A stretch of 14,028 bases of DNA from an uncultured Ruminococcus sp. (GCA_902773395.1 CACYEJ010000227.1:1-14028), one strand, 5' to 3'; shown: positions 1-8,126, numbered from the stretch's first letter. Notes: generated from the letters alone by a model not told the origin. Made by a program: numbers and translations.

Positions 1-875
1 ATGAAATCCTTGCGGGTGCGGTTGGATTCCACGATGGCAGACATCATATTCTGCGGCACGTCCTGATAATTGGCGAGAAGCTGCTTTGTGTCTTTGGGCA
101 GGCAGTAGCCGCCGTAACCGAAGGAAGGATTGTTGTAGTGACTGCCGATACGAGGGTCAAGGCACACGCCCTCGATGATGGCCTTGGTATCCAGCCCCTT
201 CATTTCGGCATAGGTGTCAAGCTCGTTGAAATAGGACACACGCAGCGCAAGATATGTATTGGCAAAGAGCTTGACCGCCTCCGCCTCGGTGAATCCCATA
301 AAGAGCGTATCAATATTCTTTTTTTCCGCCCCTTCCTGAAGCAGTTCTGCGAACGTCCTTGCCGCTTGGTTCAATCTGTCGGAACCGTCTGTGCCGACAA
401 TGATTCTGGAAGGATAGAGATTGTCATACAGAGCTTTCGATTCACGAAGAAATTCCGGGCTGAAAATAATATTGTCGCTGCCGGTTTGTTCTCTGACCGA
501 TTTGGTAAATCCAACAGGAACGGTGGATTTGATGACCATGACAGCGTTGGGATTGACCTTCATCACCAATTGAATGACTGCTTCCACCGCGCTGGTATCA
601 AAATAGTTCTTCTGGCTGTCGTAATTGGTAGGCGCGGCAATGATGACGAACTCCGCATCTTTGTAAGCAGACTCACCGTCAGTAGTGGCTACCAGATCAA
701 GCTCTTTCTCCGCAAGATATTTCTCGATGTAATTGTCCTGAATGGGCGATTTTTTGCTGTTGATGAGCGCCACCTTTTCGGGGATGATGTCTACCGCCGT
801 GACATGATTGTGCTGCGCCAGCAGCACGGCCAACGACAAACCGACATAGCCGGTGCCGGCTACTGCTATGTTCAT
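1..875 (-). CDS. ugd: UDP-glucose 6-dehydrogenase, 3' end cut by the window
   Basis: NAD-dependent enzyme oxidising UDP-glucose to UDP-glucuronate in the cytoplasm, supplying an acidic sugar for the polymer. I translated the minus strand from ATG at 875 and read 291 codons without a stop before the window ends. The short HasB-type family is about 390-400 residues, so roughly a quarter is missing. Residues 7-12 are the Rossmann motif [21 protein letters not shown] and [15 protein letters not shown] follow, and [12 protein letters not shown] holds the catalytic cysteine at residue 258 (codon at 102-104). GAAAGGAC lies just upstream of the ATG. It follows the propeller-like gene after 37 bp and has clearly higher GC than that gene. 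A UDP-ManNAc dehydrogenase is the main alternative, but the NTYLALRV and GGYCLPKDT wording is HasB/Ugd-like. Confidence 0.93.
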   Translation of the reverse strand, partial: MNIAVAGTGYVGLSLAVLLAQHNHVTAVDIIPEKVALINSKKSPIQDNYIEKYLAEKELDLVATTDGESAYKDAEFVIIAAPTNYDSQKNYFDTSAVEAVIQLVMKVNPNAVMVIKSTVPVGFTKSVREQTGSDNIIFSPEFLRESKALYDNLYPSRIIVGTDGSDRLNQAARTFAELLQEGAEKKNIDTLFMGFTEAEAVKLFANTYLALRVSYFNELDTYAEMKGLDTKAIIEGVCLDPRIGSHYNNPSFGYGGYCLPKDTKQLLANYQDVPQNMMSAIVESNRTRKDF

Positions 876-912
876 TGTAATTGTCCTTTCAAAATTCCGT
901 TTTTTTATTAAA

Positions 913-1749
913 TTAATGTAGTGTGTATATATTGACTTGGTTTATAGGTGTTTTTGCATCGTGATAGAGTCCATCGTTAAAAACATACATCTTATTGCCA
1001 ACTATAGTTAATCCCTCAATTGCATATGAATCTCGCAAGATATACTTTAATTCAAATAATTCGTTTTCTATATCAAAGGTATACACATAGCTGTCCCCAT
1101 AATAATCATGACCTGCCGTAATATAAATAATATTTCTCTCGTCATCTAAAAATAATTGATCTTGTCCTTTAACACTGAAATAGTATTTTCTTATAACCTG
1201 TCCTTCTTTAGAACATAGCATCAGAAAGCGATTAGTAAGAATCCAAAATGAGTCTTCGGAGTCAAAGTATGCAATACCAGACGGATTCTTAACACTAAAC
1301 GCTCCAATTTGTAGCCCTGTTTCACTTATTCCCCTAATCATATTTTCTCCATGTGAACAGAACCATATATAGTTATTACGATCTAATGTAACGCCTTGAA
1401 TATCTTGCATTTTACTAAATTGAGAATAACAGGCTATTACTTTCAGTTGCGAATGAAAATCAAATGATATTTGTCTGATAACAGCTTTAAAAGCTTTATC
1501 TTCCGGCTTTATTTTCCCCGCATCTGCAATATAAAAAGAATCACTATGGGCATCATACACAGCGCCTGTACAAGTAAAGCCGCTATGATTTCCCATAGCT
1601 TGACTTAGTGGAATAATATCATCAGCATATAATACTACCGATTTTTCTGTTATAATATGAGGCTTATTGTTTAACAAAAAAGCGATTATTGAGCCAAAAG
1701 CTATCACCAGTAAGATTATCATTACTAAACTCTTTTTCTGTTTTAACAT
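913..1749 (-). CDS. Membrane-anchored propeller-like (NHL/YWTD-type) protein, function unknown
   Basis: 278 residues. Residues about 6-26 form one hydrophobic segment after a lysine-rich start (MLKQKK), which reads as an uncleaved signal anchor with the rest outside the cell; there is no lipobox. The outer part shows about five loosely repeated blocks of the type 'hydrophobic-D-x-x-x-N-x-hydrophobic-W/Y', for example [34 protein letters not shown] and [15 protein letters not shown]. This is typical of beta-propeller blades. No catalytic motif is evident. It starts 7 bp after the flippase stop, with AAGGA about 10 nt before the ATG overlapping the wzx end, so it is probably co-translated. It belongs to the AT-rich block. 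It could sense or bind the exported polymer, but that is a guess from position. The gene call is firm and the fold moderately so. Confidence 0.8.
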   Translation of the reverse strand: MLKQKKSLVMIILLVIAFGSIIAFLLNNKPHIITEKSVVLYADDIIPLSQAMGNHSGFTCTGAVYDAHSDSFYIADAGKIKPEDKAFKAVIRQISFDFHSQLKVIACYSQFSKMQDIQGVTLDRNNYIWFCSHGENMIRGISETGLQIGAFSVKNPSGIAYFDSEDSFWILTNRFLMLCSKEGQVIRKYYFSVKGQDQLFLDDERNIIYITAGHDYYGDSYVYTFDIENELFELKYILRDSYAIEGLTIVGNKMYVFNDGLYHDAKTPINQVNIYTLH

Positions 1750-1756
1750 ATAGTCA

Positions 1757-3196
1757 TTATCCTTTTCTGTTAATTACACAAAGTATTGCTTTGCGATTCA
1801 ACAATAAAATAAGTAAAATAAGAAAGCAACCCAAAAATCTTACAGTTGCATAGTCATACAAACACATCACACCAGCAGAAAGGACACCGGAGAGGATTAA
1901 CAAAATAAACTGTACTTTATCATCGAAGAAATCTGAATAATGAATATCATTTTCAACGCATGTTTTTCGCATCATAAAATAATAAATAATCATAACGATC
2001 AGATAACTTGTCAATGTAGTGTATCCCGCTGCAATAAAACCAAATCTTGGAATAAAAAAAGCATTCAATCCAATATTACATCCAGCGGCAAAAACGGAGC
2101 AAAGTAGAATCAACTTCGTTCTTTTGTAATAGAACAATATATTTACATATTGTTGATAAATAAACATAACGATTACGCTCATTACTACCGGAGACATGGC
2201 CCATATAGCTTCTAAATATTTATCTCCGCCTAATATGAGAATCACTTCAGGCGCCAATAGCATCTCAATCATGCAACAAAGCACAACAATAATTGTTCCG
2301 ACCGATATTAAAGTAGTTTGTTTTTGCCGAGTATTTTTGTTAAGTGCCTTAAACAGCCAAGCCTGCAAAGAAAGATTTAAAGCGCCACTCACAACGAATA
2401 TCATCATTGCCGCACTATACGCGACACTATAAATCGCAGCATCTGAATACCCTGAAAACTTCTGAATCATTAAACGATCCGAGTGATTCAGTAGAACCAT
2501 CGATAAATAATACGGCAATAATGGCAAGTTGTATCTGATTGCCTCTACGACGAACGTTAAATTCCAGAATACTGAAGACCCCATATAATTAGTGATGAAA
2601 AATGGAATAGATATTAATAGCTGAAGAATGATTCTAATGGCTATAACCCATATAATTGGGTTTTTTAACTTAAAAAAAACCGACAGAGCACCTATAATTG
2701 GTCCTAAAACACCATACAATATCGTGGCAACCAACATGCTTTTATACTTATTATCTACCCTTTGTCTGGAAGACCATAAGCCAAAACTTACTGTTCCAAA
2801 GTAAGATATGATCATAAGTACCGATATAATTGTACTCATTTCAGTCAGGTTATTAATCTGCTTTTTAAATAGGATATATATTATAAGCCATACAGCGATA
2901 AGAACAAAACTTAATGTCTGCATACTTGCCGTGTAGACATTTTTATTCTCATCCTTTTGAACTATCCCTACCACATAGCCACTACTGTATATTCGCAAAG
3001 TAATGATGATTTCAATGATTTCTAACCATGATAGAAATATAGAATAAGCTCCATACTCTCGGGTTGACAATGCATGGGTAAGTATAATCATTACAAGCCA
3101 AGGAGACAGCTTTTGACATATATTACTTACTGTATACCATAGTGCGGCTCTCATTTCCTCTGGTAAATCATTATATTTTTGCAATAATTTTCTCAT
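1757..3196 (-). CDS. wzx: Wzx-type flippase for lipid-linked oligosaccharide
   Basis: Polytopic membrane protein of 479 residues in the MOP/MATE polysaccharide exporter superfamily, expected to flip the undecaprenyl-diphosphate repeat unit across the membrane. The sequence is a near-continuous run of hydrophobic helices, about 12-14 in all. The N-terminus is typical of the family: an amphipathic cytosolic start, then SNICQKLSPWLVMIILTHALS and REYGAYSIF. Mid-protein there is a NHSDRLMIQKFSGYSDAAIY-like segment, where Wzx proteins carry charged residues. Length fits the family (about 400-500). The ATG at 3196 has GGAGG 8 nt upstream, inside the last codons of the polymerase gene, whose stop is 3 bp away. 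AT-rich, like wzy and the pyruvyl transferase. The substrate cannot be read from the sequence. Confidence 0.92.
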   Translation of the reverse strand: MRKLLQKYNDLPEEMRAALWYTVSNICQKLSPWLVMIILTHALSTREYGAYSIFLSWLEIIEIIITLRIYSSGYVVGIVQKDENKNVYTASMQTLSFVLIAVWLIIYILFKKQINNLTEMSTIISVLMIISYFGTVSFGLWSSRQRVDNKYKSMLVATILYGVLGPIIGALSVFFKLKNPIIWVIAIRIILQLLISIPFFITNYMGSSVFWNLTFVVEAIRYNLPLLPYYLSMVLLNHSDRLMIQKFSGYSDAAIYSVAYSAAMMIFVVSGALNLSLQAWLFKALNKNTRQKQTTLISVGTIIVVLCCMIEMLLAPEVILILGGDKYLEAIWAMSPVVMSVIVMFIYQQYVNILFYYKRTKLILLCSVFAAGCNIGLNAFFIPRFGFIAAGYTTLTSYLIVMIIYYFMMRKTCVENDIHYSDFFDDKVQFILLILSGVLSAGVMCLYDYATVRFLGCFLILLILLLNRKAILCVINRKG

Positions 3197-3199
3197 AAA

Positions 3200-4387
3200 C
3201 TATGCCTCCATTTCCTTGAGAACTCTTTCCCCAAAAAAGAATAAGGCAATAAAAATTGTTGCAAGATAATGGATAAAAAAGCTTGATCCTGTAAAACCAA
3301 TTATTAAATAGATTACTAACATATAGACAAGAAGTTTGTAAGCCCTTTGCGAAATAACCAATCTGAGATCATAGAACCGTACCATAATTATAGCAACAAT
3401 GAGTATGGTTCCGGGCGCACCAAAAACTACCAACAACTGTAAGAGTACATTATGCACATAATAATATTTTCCTGATGTTAGATAAAGAGCTACACCAAAA
3501 CCTCCGGGAAGCGCAGACCGTTCTTCAATATAATTGATTACCAACGAATATATAGCGTCTCTATTGGTCGTATACAATTCTCTGCTCGATAACTGTTCAA
3601 TTAATAATGTTATACTTCGGGATCTCATTCCGTAATTGTCAAGAAAACTACTTAACCATAATAAAATATCCCTTAAATTTTCGATTAAAAGATACGTTGC
3701 AACAAATGCAACTATAATAAAAAATAATTTTTTTAAAAAACTAATATTTATTGAAAAAAGATAAGCTAAAACTAACATGACAATACACACTACTGCAGCC
3801 ATTCTTCCGCCTAATGCGGCCGTTGCTAAAATATTCAAAAGGGCAATAATAACCGATACCTTTTTATGTACCTGTAGTTGCATAATGCCATAAGATATAA
3901 TAAAAATATTAGGAACGCATATTCCCGTAAAAATCGAATAATGCGCCATTTTGAATCTTAACAGAATAATAGCAATAATGACTAATGGAACATTAGATAT
4001 AGCAAACTTATACCATCTAAATAAAAAATCATTTAGATTAAAAGAACAATTTGAAACACACAAACACGGAACCAGTAGACAAATAAGAGCTTGAAAGCCT
4101 TCGATTAATACATAGTATTTATAACTTACTACAAGATAGTTAATTATAATTACAGCCAATAGAAACCAAAAAAAAGAAATAGTACCTCGTCCGATTTTTG
4201 GAGAAAGAAAAAGAGAGATTATCCCTATTAGTAACAATGCTATATACTCTAATATCGAAGGTAAACCTAAGGCGTTTTCACATATATTCCAAAAGAACGG
4301 AACGTAAATATAGAGAATCAATAAAACCGAAAATGCCTTGATTCTCTTATTTTGAACCGAAATATCCATACTTTGTTTATCGTACAT
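3200..4387 (-). CDS. wzy: Wzy-type polysaccharide polymerase
   Basis: 395-residue protein with about 10-11 predicted membrane helices, expected to join flipped repeat units on the outer face of the membrane. Visible Wzy/O-antigen-ligase-like marks are a GGR turn after a helix at residues 193-195 and a large loop between about 235 and 310. That loop holds GMRSRS (arginines 255 and 257), and a VHN motif (His312-Asn313) starts the next helix. These arginine and His-Asn positions are where the family binds lipid-linked substrate. Wzy proteins diverge strongly, so the call rests on topology, these motifs and its place next to wzx. GAGGAT sits 8 nt before the ATG, and the radical SAM gene ends 2 bp upstream. 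Very AT-rich (one sampled line near 23% GC). A WaaL-like ligase is the alternative. Confidence 0.85.
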   Translation of the reverse strand: MYDKQSMDISVQNKRIKAFSVLLILYIYVPFFWNICENALGLPSILEYIALLLIGIISLFLSPKIGRGTISFFWFLLAVIIINYLVVSYKYYVLIEGFQALICLLVPCLCVSNCSFNLNDFLFRWYKFAISNVPLVIIAIILLRFKMAHYSIFTGICVPNIFIISYGIMQLQVHKKVSVIIALLNILATAALGGRMAAVVCIVMLVLAYLFSINISFLKKLFFIIVAFVATYLLIENLRDILLWLSSFLDNYGMRSRSITLLIEQLSSRELYTTNRDAIYSLVINYIEERSALPGGFGVALYLTSGKYYYVHNVLLQLLVVFGAPGTILIVAIIMVRFYDLRLVISQRAYKLLVYMLVIYLIIGFTGSSFFIHYLATIFIALFFFGERVLKEMEA

Positions 4388-4389
4388 TA

Positions 4390-5502
4390 TTATTTATCCT
4401 CGTGTCTTTTTATCATTTTTTCATATATTTCTTTTCTATCATACACGGCTGTCCTTAATAATCTAAACGGATACTTACACTTAAATACAAACTTCTCCTT
4501 AGAACTCCATTCACGATTTGACTGGTTAAGCTTTTGAGAAAACGCTTTTTTCACGTCGGGTTTAAGCCATTCCGAGCCATCGTCAGCAATTCTATTCCTT
4601 ATATCAGAATAGAACGGCGTACTCAATTCAGGCACAACTCCTAAAGTTAAAAAAGCGTGCCCATTATAGCAATAAGGTTGTCTGCAATGTGTTCCCACAG
4701 GTTCAAATATAATAGGTTTCTCTGGCTTCTCAAAAATATTTTGATTGCTTAATTGGCCATAGCATGGTTTAGCCGCTCCTGTACCCAAATCAATATACAG
4801 AGACCAAACTCCTGCATAACAAAATTCCTTTATTTTCCTTTTAAATATATCTAACTTAAACCGAAACATATCCGAGTTAAATACAGACCAAGTCTTTTCA
4901 TATTCTTCTCGACTTTGAGATGTTAATAACTCTTTACTCCCGGTTAAATCGTTCCTGCCTACAGTTATTTGGCAAATGGCTCCAACTTCACGCTTACACA
5001 ATTGAATAATATTGTCAATATGAGGTATCAGTTCATCATATGGCATCAACTCCACAGTAAAAGAACACCCTGCATCTCTCATCCTTCTAACATTGTCAAA
5101 ATACCTATCAAGCCATTTCTTTTTACTTAATTCTTTATAATGAAAAGAGAATTTAAATTCCAGACGATTCAAAAATTCCTTAGGAAATGCTGCAATCTCC
5201 ATAAATCTCTCTGTCAATGTCCCATTCGTTACTACCTCTAAATAATGACCTTGTGCAAGTAAATGATAAATATACTGCGGCATCTCTTTTGGAATTAACG
5301 TCTCCCCGCCGCCTGTTAAATTTATGATGCAAGTGCCTCCCAAACGTTCTTTTGAAAGGCACCTTCCTACGTGTTCAGGAGAATAATTGAACACGGCGGG
5401 TCCCTTCTTTACTTCTTTCAATGCAGAAATATAACAATAATCACATTTTAAATTGCAATTTCTTATTGGCACATTTATAACTAACAGTCTTTTAATTTCC
5501 AT
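4390..5502 (-). CDS. Radical SAM enzyme with SPASM-like C-terminal cysteine set, substrate unknown
   Basis: 370-residue cytosolic iron-sulfur enzyme expected to cleave S-adenosylmethionine and start a radical reaction. The cluster motif CNLKCDYC gives Cys16, Cys20 and Cys23 (CxxxCxxC). GGGE at 64-67 is the SAM amino-group motif, and VVTNGT near 90-95 fits the TIM-barrel core. After the core come Cys228 (CYAG), Cys247 (KPCYG), Cys273 and Cys278 (HCRQPYCYNGH). The C-x-A-G...G-x-x-x-P-C wording resembles SPASM/twitch domains, so an auxiliary 4Fe-4S cluster is likely. Its ATG overlaps the end of the pyruvyl transferase gene by 11 bp, and the polymerase gene starts 2 bp after its stop, so it is embedded in the operon. 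No short peptide gene lies beside it, which argues against peptide maturation. It may modify a sugar of the repeat unit, but that is inference. Confidence 0.9.
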   Translation of the reverse strand: MEIKRLLVINVPIRNCNLKCDYCYISALKEVKKGPAVFNYSPEHVGRCLSKERLGGTCIINLTGGGETLIPKEMPQYIYHLLAQGHYLEVVTNGTLTERFMEIAAFPKEFLNRLEFKFSFHYKELSKKKWLDRYFDNVRRMRDAGCSFTVELMPYDELIPHIDNIIQLCKREVGAICQITVGRNDLTGSKELLTSQSREEYEKTWSVFNSDMFRFKLDIFKRKIKEFCYAGVWSLYIDLGTGAAKPCYGQLSNQNIFEKPEKPIIFEPVGTHCRQPYCYNGHAFLTLGVVPELSTPFYSDIRNRIADDGSEWLKPDVKKAFSQKLNQSNREWSSKEKFVFKCKYPFRLLRTAVYDRKEIYEKMIKRHEDK

Positions 5503-6562
5503 TTCCCCTCATTCCTTTCTTAATACGTTCAGCCAATCGACTGTACTCACCTCGCAGATCCATCGGATTATAATCAATGTGTTCTATTGCAAGCATTTTA
5601 GTAATAATAGATTTTGATATTTCATCTAATGAACTAGCACAAAAGACCATTCCCTTGTCATCAATCCATTTTTCTACTCCAAACACTTTTCCCGTTTTAT
5701 TATCCAATGCAATACAAGGGGTTCCATTTATATACGAAAAAAGCATGCCATGAAGACGGTCAGTAACGGTTAACGATGCTTTTGAGAATAATTCCCACGA
5801 ATTAACTATTTCTGATCTTCTATCTTTTAATTTTACTCTGTGTGGTACAACTGTATCAACACGATTAATTAAATAGTCCTCTGGAATAATAGAATTTAAA
5901 GATATATTCGATTCAGAATAGACACTTTCACAATCATCTCTGATACACAAGTTTATCATCTTAACAATTTTTACTTTTGGTTTTTCCAGTCCACCAAAAA
6001 GCACCATATCCGGGCAATAATGATATGAAGATATTCCTGAAAAGACAAACCGACTTTTAACCAAGTTCAATGAATTCAAATCCCGCACACATAGCAAGAG
6101 ATTTTTGTGCTTTGCAAAATGATTTATCGTGTCATTGAGTATATTATTGCCATTCAAATCATTTGAATAGTATAATGTTTGTGGAAAAATGACTATTTGA
6201 TTGTTTGGGAACATATCTATTATTTCACGTATCGCTACTTCGTTATGAAACCATAAATCTCCCATCCATCCGCCACCAGATACACACACAATATCGTTCT
6301 CATTCAAATATTCCTTCAGAAATGCTTTATGAGTATGATAGAATGGCATCAAAAGTTCTTCGCAGTCATATTCTGGAAAAAAATATTTAACAAATAGTTT
6401 TTCTTCTTCCATAATAGCATGATCGCCTAAATTGCCGTGAACAGGTCCACCGAAAATATAGAAAGTTCTATTAGAATGTCCCTTAATCTTTTGAATGGAT
6501 TTCCACCATTTTGAATCTGCATTAACTAATTTAATTGCTTCTTTTATATATTTTGTATTCAT
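5492..6562 (-). CDS. Polysaccharide pyruvyl transferase family protein
   Basis: Member of the CsaB/EpsO-like family, which transfers pyruvate from phosphoenolpyruvate to a sugar hydroxyl pair, making an acidic ketal on the repeat unit. Counting from ATG at 6562 (356 residues), the family marks are HGNLGDHAI at 42-50, SGGGWMGD at 95-102, FPQT at 126-129, CVRD at 158-161 and TDRLHG at 267-272, followed by ALDN. I chose ATG 6562 because GAGGGA sits 4 nt before it; the frame stays open to a GTG at 6598, which has no clear ribosome site. With this start the gene overlaps the upstream glycosyltransferase by 32 bp. It overlaps the radical SAM gene by 11 bp at the other end. AT-rich. The acceptor sugar is not predictable, and some family members have other transferase roles. 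Confidence 0.9.
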   Translation of the reverse strand: MNTKYIKEAIKLVNADSKWWKSIQKIKGHSNRTFYIFGGPVHGNLGDHAIMEEEKLFVKYFFPEYDCEELLMPFYHTHKAFLKEYLNENDIVCVSGGGWMGDLWFHNEVAIREIIDMFPNNQIVIFPQTLYYSNDLNGNNILNDTINHFAKHKNLLLCVRDLNSLNLVKSRFVFSGISSYHYCPDMVLFGGLEKPKVKIVKMINLCIRDDCESVYSESNISLNSIIPEDYLINRVDTVVPHRVKLKDRRSEIVNSWELFSKASLTVTDRLHGMLFSYINGTPCIALDNKTGKVFGVEKWIDDKGMVFCASSLDEISKSIITKMLAIEHIDYNPMDLRGEYSRLAERIKKGMRGNGN

Positions 6563-7331
6563 TGAATCCCTCAAAAAATGGCTTGAAATTCTTTTCACCG
6601 TTTATTAGCAAATCTTTCAAACATATCAATATTCCTATTAGTCTATTATAGTGTTTTGAATATAGGGCGCCTTTAGCAACTACCTGATTTGTCGTTGAAC
6701 CTGAATATTTTTTTTCATGATAAACAGTAATTATCGGTTTATATTTAATGGTACTTTTGTTTCTGAATAATTTGATTAAAAAATCCACTTCTTCGCAACA
6801 AACAAAATGAGCTCCTAAACCAAATAATTCATCAAAACGCAATTCCTTCCCAGCCGTTCTTTTATACGCAATCTCAATAGAAGATCTTGACAGTAAATGA
6901 AATGATGATTTAATGATTTGCTCATCTTGCGCATATGACTTATACTCTCTTTTATTATCATAATCAAATATTCGCGTTAACAATACAGCTATATCGTCTT
7001 TCTCAAACACTTTAACAATAGCTTCGGCTGCATCAACCGGATACCAACAGTCATCATCTGATAAAACAACGATATCTCCATCACAAAAAGCTAATCCTTT
7101 ATTTCGCGCTTTGGACAGCCCTTTTTGATCACATAAGATAATTTTTATCGCAATCAATTCATCGTATTCTTGGCATATTGTATTTACTGCGTCAAAATCA
7201 TCCTGAACTACCAACACCACCTCAAAATCCTTGTATTTTTGAGATGCCAGACTTTCAAAAAGACGTCGTATTTCTTTATGTCGTTTGCCAAGCGTGGGTA
7301 CCAAAAAGGAGATTTTCGCTTTTTTTTTCAA
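6531..7331 (-). CDS. GT2-family glycosyltransferase (second GT)
   Basis: Cytosolic inverting glycosyltransferase of GT-A fold, expected to extend the lipid-linked repeat unit. From TTG at 7331 it has 266 residues. The N-terminal strand reads KISFLVPTLG and is followed by FEVVLVVQDD. GLSKARNKGL near residues 71-80 is the classic GT2 nucleotide-side motif, and LSDDDCW at 90-96 carries the DxD-type metal site. EEVDF further on matches the 'E-D/E-V-D' acceptor region of the family. The frame is open to a TTG at 7358, directly after the previous stop. TTG 7331 is preferred because GAGGT lies about 10 nt before it, and GT2 proteins usually begin just before the 'VPT' strand. No ATG exists near the start. 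The AT-rich composition matches the downstream genes. Donor and acceptor are unknown. Confidence 0.9.
   Translation of the reverse strand: MKKKAKISFLVPTLGKRHKEIRRLFESLASQKYKDFEVVLVVQDDFDAVNTICQEYDELIAIKIILCDQKGLSKARNKGLAFCDGDIVVLSDDDCWYPVDAAEAIVKVFEKDDIAVLLTRIFDYDNKREYKSYAQDEQIIKSSFHLLSRSSIEIAYKRTAGKELRFDELFGLGAHFVCCEEVDFLIKLFRNKSTIKYKPIITVYHEKKYSGSTTNQVVAKGALYSKHYNRLIGILICLKDLLINGEKNFKPFFEGFNEYKIYKRSN
6567..6572 (-). promoter_or_regulatory. Ribosome binding site deciding the pyruvyl transferase start
   Basis: GAGGGA on the minus strand, 4 nt before ATG 6562 and inside the end of the upstream glycosyltransferase gene. The in-frame GTG at 6598 has no comparable site, so translation most likely begins at 6562. 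Confidence 0.75.
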
Positions 7332-7341
7332 AATTAATACA

Positions 7342-7346
7342 ACCTC
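7342..7346 (-). promoter_or_regulatory. Ribosome binding site deciding the TTG start of the second GT2 gene
   Basis: GAGGT on the minus strand about 10 nt before TTG 7331. The alternative TTG at 7358, immediately after the previous stop codon, has only a weak AAAG upstream. The site lies between the two candidate starts, which favours the inner one. Confidence 0.6.
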
Positions 7347-7358
7347 ACACTCTATCAA

Positions 7359-8126
7359 TTACTTTATAGCAATTTCATATTTTCGCTTCTTCAACACGCC
7401 ATACCACATATTCCAGCACGCATACCAAAACGCTACAGGGGCAGGCTGGTCATCACAAAGATGAAACAGGTCATAATGGCTTTTCAGCTTTTTGCTCAGT
7501 TTGTCATGCGATATGGATTTTTTGCGGATTCTGTACTTTGCCAGATTTTCTTTGAGCAAATAACAATCTGCCTTCTTGCAAAGCTGAAGCAAAATGGCAT
7601 AATCGTTGTTTTTCTTGATATCCTTGATCTGAATCAGCCCCATCGCCTTTGCACTGTACATAAATGTCAGGCAGCCGGGATAGCCGTAATTGTACATTAT
7701 CCTTTTGGTGACAACCTCCGGTCCTGAAACAAAAATATTAAGCGGCTGAGAAGCCTCATCGATCTTTTCGTATTCATGATAAGAAAAAACATAGCCGTTA
7801 TCGGTCATAAATTGGATTTGATTTTCGAGTTTGTCCGGCGACCAAAGATCATCGGAATCGAGAAAGGCTATCCATTCGCCCTGCGCTTCGCGCATCGCAC
7901 GGTTGCGGGTGAGAGCGGCGCCGCTGTTGTGTTCATTTTTGAAATATTTAATGCGTAAATCTTTAAATTTCCTGACGACCTCGTCGGTGTTATCTGTCGA
8001 ACAATCGTCAACAATCAGCAATTCCCAGTTTTCATAGGTCTGATTGATAACAGACTGAATGGATTCAGCGATAAATCTGCCTGTGTTCCAAGACGGCATG
8101 ATAATGGAAACCAAACCTTCAACCAT
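7359..8126 (-). CDS. GT2-family glycosyltransferase (first GT)
   Basis: 255-residue GT-A glycosyltransferase, likely adding the second sugar after the initiating phosphoglycosyl transferase. Visible motifs are VSIIMPSWNTGRFI at 6-19, IVDDCSTDNTDE at 38-49, NSGAALTRNRA at 67-77 and FLDSDDLW at 88-95, where DSDD is the metal-binding site. The C-terminal part holds an NNDYAILLQL segment in the place of the usual acceptor-side 'D-Y' motif. This family includes TuaG- and EpsE-like enzymes. The ATG at 8126 overlaps the end of the sugar transferase gene by 8 bp, with a full AAGGAG 8 nt upstream, so coupling is likely. Composition changes along the gene: the segment near 7861-7920 is about 65% GC and that near 7561-7620 about 35%. 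It therefore spans the transition into the AT-rich block. Confidence 0.92.
   Translation of the reverse strand: MVEGLVSIIMPSWNTGRFIAESIQSVINQTYENWELLIVDDCSTDNTDEVVRKFKDLRIKYFKNEHNSGAALTRNRAMREAQGEWIAFLDSDDLWSPDKLENQIQFMTDNGYVFSYHEYEKIDEASQPLNIFVSGPEVVTKRIMYNYGYPGCLTFMYSAKAMGLIQIKDIKKNNDYAILLQLCKKADCYLLKENLAKYRIRKKSISHDKLSKKLKSHYDLFHLCDDQPAPVAFWYACWNMWYGVLKKRKYEIAIK

Larger units (their letters stand above)
913..7380. other. AT-rich central cassette of the polysaccharide locus
   Basis: Six genes, from the second GT2 to the propeller-like protein, are clearly richer in A and T than both flanks. Sampled 60-base lines inside give about 23-35% GC, against about 65% in lines from the dehydratase and the first GT2. 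This matches the known mosaic design of capsule loci, where wzx, wzy and modifying enzymes are exchanged between conserved flanks. Edges are approximate: right near 7380-7850, left in the 37-bp gap before the UDP-glucose dehydrogenase. No insertion sequence or repeat was seen at either edge. Confidence 0.75.

Noticed and set aside
138..911. Long open frame on the plus strand opposite the UDP-glucose dehydrogenase
   Set aside because: It is antisense to a gene with all family motifs, and its own translation shows no recognisable domain.
876..912. Insertion sequence or recombination site at the left cassette edge
   Set aside because: The 37-bp gap is AT-rich and holds only the ribosome site of the next gene. 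No inverted or direct repeat was seen.
913..1749. Lipoprotein or LPXTG wall-anchored protein
   Set aside because: There is no cysteine right after the N-terminal hydrophobic segment and no LPXTG with a C-terminal anchor, so a signal anchor fits better.
4388..5520. Possible RiPP precursor peptide for the radical SAM enzyme
   Set aside because: The gene overlaps its upstream neighbour by 11 bp and is 2 bp from the downstream one, so there is no room. I saw no independent short frame with a ribosome site.
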